From Cladosporium sp. IMV 00045 (taxonomy: Eukaryota; Ascomycota; Dothideomycetes; Cladosporiales; Cladosporiaceae), in assembly GCA_001931905.2 (NCBI GenBank), contig MSJI02000196.1, forward strand, positions 1 through 64,000: a DNA stretch of 64,000 nt, written 5' to 3'. The notes under the pieces were generated by a model that saw only the letters and a list, made by a program, of their open reading frames with translations, did not search any database and was not told where the DNA came from. Every line of letters starts with the position of its first letter. The first letter of the stretch is position 1. The position numbers and the translations under genes were made by a program. Shown in pieces: positions 21,255 to 30,302 of this stretch.

Positions 21255-22883
21255 ATGGTGAACAAGTCTCTCGCCCTGTTGGCCTTCACGGCCCTGGCCG
21301 CTGCCTCGCCCGCTCCTCAGCTCGGCGCTCTCGGTAGCCTTGGAAGCCTCGGTGGCCTCGCCGGTGGCAAATCCTCCTCTGACAAGTCCGGCGAGCCCAT
21401 GCCCGACACCCTTTCTTACAACAAGCCCTTCGAGTATGAGGACCAGGACTGGGAGGACCCGACTACCTCCACTACTACCGCGCTGAACGAGCTCCCCAGC
21501 TCGACTTACGTCAAGGATGTTCCTACCACCGCCCGCCAGGAGGCTCCTGCTGCTTACACTACTCCCGTGACCAACAACAACGAGACCCCCAGCAGCTACG
21601 AGCAGCCGAAGCAGAACAACGAGACCCCGGATGCTTACGAGCAGCCTGAGCAGCAGAGCAATGAGACTCCTTCCACCTACGAGCAACCTGAGCAGCAGAG
21701 CAACGAGACCCCTTCCACCTACGAAGCTCCTAAGCAACAAGACAACCAGACTCCCGACACTTACGAGCAGCCTGAGCAGCAGAGCAACGAGGCTCCCGCT
21801 ACTTACGAGGCTCCCAAGCAGCAGGCCAGCCAAACTCCTGACGCTTACGAGGCGCCCAAGCAACAGAGCAACGAGACTCCTGCTTCTTACGAGCAGCCTC
21901 AACAGAACAACGAGGCTCCCGCTACCTACGAGGCCCCTAAGCAGCAGGCCAGCCAGACTCCTGACGCCTACGAGGAGCCCAAGCAGCAGAGCAACGAGGC
22001 GCCCTCCACCTACGAGGCCCCCCAGCAGCAAGATGCTCAGACCCCGGATGCCTACGAGGAGCCTGCTCAGCAGAACAGCGAGGAGCCCACTTTCGCCAAC
22101 GAGGCACCCGCCGCCTACAACCGCCGCAGCGTCGAGCAGGGCTACGGCAAGGCCGAGTTCGAGAAGGAGAGCCACAAGCCTTCCACCACTGCAGCTGCCG
22201 CCTGTGTCGCTCAGTCCTCTGACGTCGAGAGCTTCATCTCCAGCAACCTCCCTGCCATCTCTTCCTCCAACCCTTCCTTCGGCAAGGCCGCTGAGAGCTA
22301 CCTCTCCCACGTCTCCAGCTCTTCCAGCTCTCTCGCCGCCGCCAAGCAGTCCTCTCCCGTCTGGTCTGCTTCCCCTTACACCACCCCCACCGTCCAGCCA
22401 GCCATGCACTCCACCACCAAGGACTGCGACTGCACATCCTCGCACTCCCACGCTGCGCAGAAGCAGATGACGACCAGCACCACCCCCGCCGCCGTCTCAG
22501 CCACCACTCCCCTGCGCGACTCCGCCGTCCCCACCGACGCCAAGATCTTCATCAACCCGCTCGCCAACACCACCAGCGCCACCCCCGAGGACGAGCAGCA
22601 CCTCGTCTCGCCCGAGGACAAGACCGCCTCCTACTCCGCCGAGGAAGTCACCGGCCCCACCGCCGCGCTCGCCGTCGCTTCCACCACTTCCAAGGCTCTC
22701 CTGCCATACTACCCGACCACCACTGGCGTTGCCAACTCCACCAGCGGCATCGCGGCTGCGACTAGCGGCGCCGGTGGCCAGTCCAACAACACCCTCCCTG
22801 AGTTTGAGGGCGCGGCTTCCGCTTCCAGCTTTGTGGGCGGAAGTGTTGTCGCTCTTGCGCTTGCTGCTTTCGCTTTCTTGTAA
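21255..22883 (+). CDS. GPI-anchored, repeat-rich cell-wall protein (adhesin-like)
   Basis: 542 aa from ATG 21255. An N-terminal signal peptide (MVNKSLALLAFTALAAASPAP) precedes a short hydrophobic Gly/Leu stretch. Residues about 95-290 are a degenerate repeat of roughly 15-17 aa with the pattern QQSNETPxxYEQP; the Asn-Glu-Thr or Asn-Gln-Thr in many units is an N-glycosylation sequon. A Ser/Thr/Ala/Pro-rich stalk follows, with one CDC-type cysteine pair. The chain ends in a hydrophobic tail (SFVGGSVVALALAAFAFL), the classic GPI attachment signal. Role in wall structure or adhesion is inferred from this architecture; no homologue is recognised by name. Codon choice is strongly C-ending. The last 125 codons are present again at 28866-29240. 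Confidence 0.85.
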   Translation: MVNKSLALLAFTALAAASPAPQLGALGSLGSLGGLAGGKSSSDKSGEPMPDTLSYNKPFEYEDQDWEDPTTSTTTALNELPSSTYVKDVPTTARQEAPAAYTTPVTNNNETPSSYEQPKQNNETPDAYEQPEQQSNETPSTYEQPEQQSNETPSTYEAPKQQDNQTPDTYEQPEQQSNEAPATYEAPKQQASQTPDAYEAPKQQSNETPASYEQPQQNNEAPATYEAPKQQASQTPDAYEEPKQQSNEAPSTYEAPQQQDAQTPDAYEEPAQQNSEEPTFANEAPAAYNRRSVEQGYGKAEFEKESHKPSTTAAAACVAQSSDVESFISSNLPAISSSNPSFGKAAESYLSHVSSSSSSLAAAKQSSPVWSASPYTTPTVQPAMHSTTKDCDCTSSHSHAAQKQMTTSTTPAAVSATTPLRDSAVPTDAKIFINPLANTTSATPEDEQHLVSPEDKTASYSAEEVTGPTAALAVASTTSKALLPYYPTTTGVANSTSGIAAATSGAGGQSNNTLPEFEGAASASSFVGGSVVALALAAFAFL

Positions 22884-23616
22884 ATGAGCTGAGCAGTGAG
22901 TGAAGGAGGGGTGAAGTGGTAGAAGCAGCAAAAGCACCAATAGTGACGAACGAGAAAAGCTCTGGTAGCTCTGGCAGAAAAACAGGTTGGATCTTGGTGT
23001 TAATTTTGCTTCATTAATCTCTCGACGAGGAAAACCCACTTTATTTCCTTTCTACTTTGCTTTTGGGTTTATGCTGGGATCCATGTATTGATTACTGGAA
23101 AAGGGAGGCGGAAAAAGATGGAACTGTCTTGTTATGATATGCTGGGATCTGGTTGGCGTTTTGTGTTTTTATCTTCTTCGATGTTAGTGTTATTAGTATA
23201 CCATATCCTCAGATAGAAGGAGTTTATCAATATTCTTTATGTTACTTATCTTTCATCTTTTCTTTTGCCATCGATGCCCGAATCAGATGACGAAACGACA
23301 TGCAGGTGGCTTGGTCTCACGCCACTCATGCAGAAAGCTATACTGATAGGGTGTTGACGAAGCTGCCTGCAGGTAGGTGTTGCACATGTGAGCAGCATGG
23401 CGATTCAGCTGAAATGCTGCTGACGGACATGACTTGATGCTACGATTTTCCACTGACATGAAACCAAAGCAAACCGAAAGTCGATAAACGACGTGCTGTT
23501 GACAATCTTCGCCACGCCTTATCCAAGCCTCGCCGGTGTTGACCAGCTTCACCAGAACAAAGGCTTGGTCTTCGCATCTAACCACTCGAATCAGCCTCTC
23601 AGGTTTCAGACTCACA
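22884..23616. other. intergenic region upstream of NACHT copy 1
   Basis: 0.73 kb holding the 3' UTR of the cell-wall gene and the promoter of the NACHT gene. It is T-rich between 23040 and 23270. Both halves are recognisable in the second copy. No ORF or RNA gene is seen. Confidence 0.6.
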
Positions 23617-26363
23617 ATGTCGGGGTCATCGTATGACAACATCACCAACTACGGTGGCAACGTCCACATGGGCAATATCTACCACCAAGGCCTATCCCGC
23701 GACCAGCAGACTCTGCGATCGATCATGGACAGCCTTCGTTATGATGGTATGGAGACTCGCCGGGATATGCTCGCTGAGGCGGAGAGAGGGACGTTTGACT
23801 GGGCGTTTAAAGACGCTGAAATGGCAGTCAGACGCAGAAATTGGAACTGGGAGAAAGTGGACCTGACATTCAGACCTTGGCTGGAAGGTAACGACGAGGG
23901 AATGTTTTGTGTCCTTGGAAAACCTGGGTCAGGGAAATCTACCTTCATGAAGTATCTCAGCCATCACTCAGATATCGAAGAGGCTTGTCAAGCGTGGCTG
24001 CAAGGAAAGAGACTACTTCGCGCGGAATACTTCTTCTGGATTGCAGGGACTGGACTACAGAAGAGCTATGTTGGTCTTCTCAGAAGCCTTCTGCATCAGT
24101 GTCTTCTGGCACTGTCAGGCTCCGAATCTGAAGTTGATGTTCAGATCGTCAGAGATGCGTTGCAATCAAGGTGGTCTTCCCTCAGAAGACGTGCCGCATG
24201 GGACAGTCGAGAGTTGGAAGATGTGATTTCACGCCTGGTGTTGTCGCTTTCTGACACTAAATTCTTTTTCCTGGTCGATGGGTTGGACGAATGCGAGCCA
24301 CAGGAGCACCTGGATGAGTTGGCGCGGAAAATCGCCTGGATGTCAGAGCTCTCAAACGTCAAGCTCTGTGTTTCTTGCCGACCTTGGGAAGACCTGACAC
24401 GGAATCTTACCTTTACTTCGACGCTTTGCATCGAACAGCTCACACACAACGACATGAAGGTTTACTTGGAGAGTCGACTGCTTCGCTCAGGCATGAATGC
24501 AACCGCTCATTCGCGATTTCGGCAAAAGACTGCGCAAGTCGAAAACTTGATGCACGATATTATCCGTGCCGCCGAGGGAGTTTTCCTTTGGCTCGAACTG
24601 ATGACAGAAGAATTGGTCAGCGCAATTCGCAAGAACGGCAATATTGATCGGTTGAGGCGAGTCTTCGAAGAATTTCCGCCTGATTTAAATTCGTACTTTT
24701 CCACACTGATATACGAACGCATACATAAAGGCAAATCTAATGTGTCGGACACTGCAAGTGCGCTGAAACTCGCTATGGTGATACACAGAAACGGGCTCGA
24801 TAAAACGTTCGATAATTCCCGATCAGTCGTCAATTTCTGGCTTCTTCAAAACGGAGATCTGGCCGAAGGAATGTCGTGGCATGTTTTTGACCTGGAACCT
24901 TACTCGACGCTCGACTGCGAACGAATGGTGGAGACGACGAGGCGCTTTCTCTCTCTAACATGCAGAGATCTCCTGGTAATTGTGCCGACACTTGACGCGA
25001 GGGAAACGCCACTCCATGCAAACGTAGAGTTCCTTCATCGATCGGTCTTCGACTTCTTGAACAGTCATGACATTAAGCTTGAGATAGAGAACTCATCGCC
25101 CAAACATTTCGATAATTAAAATAACTCAACGAACTCAGCATCATGTGCCAGCTCTGTTTGCTAAGAGAGCCAGGCCTCTGCGATCGGATGCACTCAGCAT
25201 CAAATCATGCTATTGATCGGTATTACAAGAGGCAAGGGCTCGAGCAACGATTGCTCTCGGTATGCGACCGCATTTTGGCCAGGCGCACTATGAAAACGTG
25301 TGAATGCTTGGGCTATCGACATCACTTCGGCAATCAAGCAACCCGGATCCTGCTACAAAATGGCTGCACCGAACATATTCTCGCACTCTTCAGGAGGTGG
25401 CCTCACATTGCTACATCTGGATTATATTGGCGTCCTGGAGATGCTAGGAACTTCTATTTAGAAGTTCTGGACGGACACCTTTCTGCTACTGCTAGCACAT
25501 CCATCATTGAATTGGTCAGATTTTTGTTGATGTGTGGCTTACCACTCAACAGGCTCTGCGATGGGAATAATCGATGCGGCAACTCACTGTGGACCAAATG
25601 GCTGCTTGGGTTGAAGTGCCAGGCTGCAAGCACACGATTTAATCCTGATGCTTTGCGCATCTGGCAAACACAGACAGCTGAGGTTGCGTCGTCGATGATC
25701 CAGCACGGCGCGGATCCGACACGCTTACTCTGTCTTGCCCCACACCCAGCTGATGTGTACTGTAGCCACGTCTCCGTCGACGACGTCCTTGAAACCCTCA
25801 TTCCCCTAGAGTATATTGGCCCGATGAGGAGCATTACAGCGGAATACTCACGCGATACCGAACGCCAGAGTACGCAGCGAAAGCAAAGGCTTCGAGCCGT
25901 ACGAGCGTTTATAGTTTCGGAACGAAATCAAAAGGTCATTGAGGGGCTGACTAGGAATGGAGGCAATACCAGCTTCATATGGGCTAATGAGAAGTTCAAT
26001 TTCGCAAGATGGTTTTTGCATGATGGCATATACGGGGGTGAAAGGACGCGAACATGCTTGACGGATCTCTCGTCCAACAGTATCAATGGCGGTCTCTTTT
26101 CCTGGTGCGATTGCTGCGACAAAGATGTCTTGCTGTGCAAGACATGCTTTCAAAGCTCAGACGGCACTTACGAGATAATCATCGCCAATGCATTTGGAGA
26201 CAGTGCCATCGCCACCCCGCAATGTGTTCATGCAATTCTCCATTCATCGTTCAGCAAATGGGGCGTTGCCAGCCGCGAAGACTTTGCCGACCGGGTCATA
26301 GATCTCATCAAAGAATGGTATCAGAAGAACCCTCTACCCGAAGAGAAGATGATGCAGCCATGA
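23617..26363 (+). pseudogene. NACHT-domain (NLR-like) STAND NTPase, copy 1, frameshifted
   Basis: From ATG 23617 the frame runs to a stop at 25117-25119. After that, homology to the second copy continues in another frame (25143-26363). Alignment with 31780-31830 places a 1-nt deletion here near 25108. The N-terminal peptide SYDNITNYGGNVHMGNIY is followed by a helical linker, P-loop GKPGSGKST (101-109) and a Walker B-type FFFLVDGLDECE, the hallmarks of fungal NACHT proteins. The C-terminal half, including a Cys-rich WCDCCDKDVLLCKTCF motif, has no named repeat family that I can see. Intact members of this class act in non-self recognition and programmed cell death in fungi. The broken frame could still yield a 500-aa NACHT-only protein. 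An assembly error at one base is the alternative explanation. Confidence 0.75.
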
Positions 26364-27906
26364 AGAATTGACATCAAGAAATGCGCCTCATCATCAAAAC
26401 GTCGATGGCGAAGCCCGAAGAGACGAGTCGCAACAGCCACTAATGCGACCTCTACAGCTTCACAACGCAGGTGTATGATCAGAGCCAGGAGCAACAGTCT
26501 TGAAGACCGTCGAGACTTCATCTGCGGTGCGACGGCACCGGCGAATCGCTCAGGCTTGAGCGTTTCGCATCACAATGGTCTTTTTACTGAGCATTGAGAC
26601 ATTCAATCTGAGCGCAAAGGAGGGATCTGATTCGACAGACATCCAGAATTCTCCATTCCGCACGACAAATGCGTCCAGCTATTGCTCAAGCAACTTGACT
26701 CGTCGCAAAGCCTCACTGCTCCTTCAAGCAGCATGCCTGCAGAAAACGCAAGTCCCTCGCAGAAGTCATTGAAAGGCTGGATCTCAAGCATTGGAAGGGG
26801 AAGAGGTTGAATTTTTGCATCTTGAATTCGTCATCTTGAGAATTTCGTTCGCCAGAGGCTCGCACAGAGTCAAGCTTGGTCTAATCTCAGTTACCTCAGC
26901 GTATAAATCAGTCATTGAGCCACCAAGCGCGGTTGCGAATTCTTACTCAGTCGAAGATTTGGAGAATTCTGATTGATCAATCGAAGATTGATTGGCATGT
27001 ATCGATAATCCATGGATGATGATTCAAGGTCGATGGCTGATAGTTGCAAGATATTCGATGGTCGACGCTCGTTATTTGATATTCGATAACCGATTCATCA
27101 ATTAGACGTCCGATCGAGTGTTGATTCCCGATTGATTGGTCGATTGGTTGATGGATCAATTACATTGATCGTCACGACGGGAACCCCTAATGAACTAATG
27201 AAGGTGACCGTAATCGAATCCCATATTCAAGCTTCCCCAGAGTGTGAACCAAACATTACAGTCGTTCACTAAACGTATTGACATCTGCCCGGAACCCATT
27301 CCAAAATGCCCATTCTCGATGGAGCTTCCACGTCAAACAAGGTATTCAACTCCGAAATATGCGAATTGCTTTGGGAGCTCAAGTTTGTTGATATTACTTA
27401 ACGCGATACCAGGCGCTTGCGGTCCAAGTCAGAGTCAATTTCAAATGGCCCATCCCACGCATAGCATCTCACATGTTATATCGATCGACGATTCGATACG
27501 CATGAAAACGATAATGAAAATGAACAGAAAATATTGACATTAAAAACGTAACCCATCATATCCTCAGTCAATTTCCTTCAATCCCTTTATCTTGCTCGCC
27601 TTGCTCCAAGCATGGCCTTCCTCAAAAACAAGAATTGGGGTACTATCCACTTTCGACCAGAGATGTACACAGATTGCTCTTCCTCACTCCAAACTTCCCA
27701 AGATGATGAGGTTAGATGTCCCCGATAGTTTCTTCATATTTTTGCCTTCCTCTTTTCCCAATTCTCCCGAGAAATGCATCACCCAAAAGAACTTTTGAGT
27801 CTTTCGTTAAAGAGACAAACACCGTCGCTTGTGCTCGACAGAAAATTGAACACCAGATTCAAATCCAGATCCAGGCCTAAAGTTTTCCGGCCCTCTTGAA
27901 CAAAGC
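26364..27906. other. intergenic region between NACHT copy 1 and aminotransferase fragment
   Basis: 1.54 kb. About 26970-27160 is built of short recurring GATTGAT/TCGAT words (simple-sequence-like) and has a shorter, diverged partner at about 33195-33420. The part at about 27240-27800 matches 33480-34050. No gene is supported; about 0.5 kb near 26430-26910 has no partner in the other copy. Confidence 0.55.
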
Positions 27907-28845
27907 TCAACGGTACTCCTCCATGAACTCCCTATGGAACTTCTCAATCCTGCCCACCCACTCCGTGCCGGGCGCCAAAAACGTCGTGCGGAAATGCAGC
28001 GTGCCCTCCTTCTGCCCAAACCCGCTCCCAGGAACAATACAAACACCCGTCGCCTCGAGCAAGCGCATGCAGTAGAAGTCGTCGGCGTTCTTGCCCTCTT
28101 TCTTCGCGGCGTCGATGGCTTTCTGCGGCAGCGCGATGGAGGGGAAGAGGTACATCGAGCCGGCGGGGGAGGCGCACGAGACGCCCTCCATTTTTTGGAA
28201 AGCGTTGTAGAGGGCGTGCGCGCGCTGGTAGAGGCCGTTGTAGATCCCGTCGTATTCGGCTTTGTATTGCGGGTAGGAGGGTTCGCCTTCCTTGGGAGGG
28301 TTGACCATTACTTCCACCATGCATTGGCCGATGACGGGCGGGCAGAGCATGATGCTGACGAATTTGTAGATTTGCTCGACGACCTGTTTTTGGTGTTAGT
28401 TATTAATTTCGTGGAAGAGTGGTGAAGGATTGCAAAGTCTCACCTTAGGGTCGAAGCCGACCATCTCGTAGTAGCCACCACGGTGACCGCACTCGCCGAC
28501 CATACCCTTGGAAATGCTGTGCAGGGAAGCGAGCTCGACATCGTCGAACTTGCCATCCTTGTTCTTAGGACCAGACTGCAGGTCGCGGAGACCCTTCTTG
28601 AAGCTGTGGAAGTTGCCCTCGAAGACGTTGGTCTGATAGACCTCGTCGGCGAGCACGACCAGGTTCTCCTCAGCGGCGAGCTCGATGACGGACTCGACGG
28701 ATTCGGCCTTCAGAGAGGCGCCAGTGGGGTTTCCGGGGTTGATGACGGCAACGGCGCGCACGTCAATGCCCTCTGCCTGTGCCTTGCGGAGCGCGTCACG
28801 AATGCCGGGAACGTCGGTGCCCCAGGCGTCCTCCTCGTTCAGGTA
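27907..28845 (-). CDS. alanine aminotransferase, C-terminal part, cut by the assembly gap
   Basis: Exons 28444-28845 (open at the gap) and 27907-28383, with a 60 bp intron (GTGAGA..CAG). It matches the C-terminal 293 residues of the complete gene at 34156-35948, including NPGNPTG, SISKG with the PLP lysine and the end FHREFMEEYR. The frame is intact on this side; the 5' portion is missing because the contig ends at 28845. Its likely continuation is the 57414-57511 fragment on the third contig, with about 757 bp lost between. Confidence 0.85.
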
Positions 28846-28865
28846 NNNNNNNNNNNNNNNNNNNN
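28846..28865. other. assembly gap (20 N)
   Basis: Exactly 20 N. The left flank is inside an aminotransferase exon on the minus strand; the right flank is inside the cell-wall protein on the plus strand. The two flanks cannot be part of one gene. Confidence 0.99.
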
Positions 28866-29240
28866 CCCCTGCGCGACTCCGCCGTCCCCACCGACGCCAA
28901 GATCTTCATCAACCCGCTCGCCAACACCACCAGCGCCACCCCCGAGGACGAGCAGCACCTCGTCTCGCCCGAGGACAAGACCGCCTCCTACTCCGCCGAG
29001 GAAGTCACCGGCCCCACCGCCGCGCTCGCCGTCGCTTCCACCACTTCCAAGGCTCTCCTGCCTTACTACCCGACCACCACTGGCGTCGCCAACTCCACCA
29101 GCGGCATCGCGGCTGCCACTAGCGGCGCGGGTGGCCAGTCGAACAACACTCTCCCTGAGTTCGAGGGCGCGGCTTCTTCGTCCAGCTTTGTGGGCCGAAG
29201 TGTCGTCGCTCTCGCGCTTGCTGCTTTCGCTTTCTTGTAA
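28866..29240 (+). CDS. GPI-anchored cell-wall protein, C-terminal fragment
   Basis: The last 125 codons of a second copy of the 21255-22883 gene, beginning at the gap and ending at TAA 29238-29240. It keeps the Thr/Ser-rich stalk and the GPI-type hydrophobic tail, with only a few replacements (for example SSSFVGR for SASFVGG). The signal peptide and the repeat region are not in this contig. The frame is intact. Confidence 0.85.
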   Translation, partial: PLRDSAVPTDAKIFINPLANTTSATPEDEQHLVSPEDKTASYSAEEVTGPTAALAVASTTSKALLPYYPTTTGVANSTSGIAAATSGAGGQSNNTLPEFEGAASSSSFVGRSVVALALAAFAFL

Positions 29241-30302
29241 GTGAGCTGAGCAGTCAGTGAGAAGGGACTGAGGTGGTAGAAGCAGACAAGCACCAACAGC
29301 GATGACACGAAAAAGCTCTGGTAGCTCTGGCAGAAAAACAGGTTGGATCTTGGTGTTGAAATTTGCTTCATTAATCTCTCGACGAGAACAAACCCACTTT
29401 ATTTCCTTTCTACTTTGCTTTTGGGTTTATGCTGGGATCCATGTATTGATTACTGGAAAAAGGGAGGTGGAAAAAGATGAATCTGTCTTGTTATGATATG
29501 CTGGGATTTGGTTGGCGTTTTGTCCTTTTATCTTCTTCTTCGATGTTAGTGTTGTTAGTATACCATATCCTCAGATAGAAGGAGTTATTTATTTGTCTAT
29601 TCAACTGCAAAGTTCCAATAGGATTTGCTCCAAAGCTTGAAAGGTGACTATAGCACTGCTGCTGATGGATTCAATTTGACTGAGTCGAGGTGGAGATGGT
29701 AGCATGGAAGTCATCCCAAGCCTTTGCGAATCAACTACAACGGTAAGTTAAAGTCTCTCATATTGCAGACGCACATTGACTTTGATAAAAGAGACGAAAG
29801 AACCTCTGGCGACTTCGAAAAAGGATTTCCGCTCGAATGACCAGCAAATGAGCGTCAATCCGATTTATAATGTTACATGACATGTACTGACATCGAAAAG
29901 CCATGTGTCGCCCTTATCACAAGGATAAATTATCCTAGGGCAAAAAAGATCATGAATGTGCGACCTTTCACGGCTTTCAGTCTTGCGAAGCAATGTATGG
30001 GATAGAATACACGAAGCAGGTGGCTTGGCCTCACGCCATTCATGCAGAATGCCGTACCGATAGGCTGTTGACAAAGCTGCCTGCAGGTTGGTGTAGCACA
30101 CGTGAGCAGCATGGCGATTCAGCTGAAGTGCTGCTGACGGAGAAGAGTTGATCCTAGCATCTTCCACCGACAATGAACCCAGCGCAAAACGACATCCGCT
30201 CGAGCGATGCGCCGTTGACAAGATTCAACGAACCCAGTCACAACGAAGAACTAGCATACGCATCAAATCACTCGGATCGACATTACTGACCTCAGCCTCG
30301 CA
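29241..30302. other. intergenic region upstream of NACHT copy 2
   Basis: 1.06 kb, matching 22884-23616 except for about 0.3 kb of extra sequence near 29600-29930. It contains the 3' UTR of the GPI-protein fragment and the promoter of the NACHT copy. No gene is seen. Confidence 0.6.

Larger units (their letters stand above)
22509..28845. repeat. segmental copy A1 (homologous to 28866-35093)
   Basis: The order GPI-protein 3' end, NACHT gene, alanine aminotransferase is repeated in the same orientation at 28866-35093. Coding parts are about 85-95% identical by eye; intergenic parts differ by indels of 0.3-0.5 kb (for example roughly 26430-26910 is extra here, and roughly 29600-29930 is extra in the other copy). 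The copy ends exactly at an N run. Confidence 0.9.

Noticed and set aside
21243..22451. 402-codon minus-strand frame across the cell-wall protein gene
   Set aside because: It mirrors the GC-biased repeat region of the plus-strand gene, is made of Leu/Gly/Val-rich low-complexity sequence and has no domain.
28779..29240. Fusion of aminotransferase and cell-wall protein
   Set aside because: The apparent open frame runs through 20 N. The left part is the antisense strand of the aminotransferase, so the fusion is an artefact of the gap.
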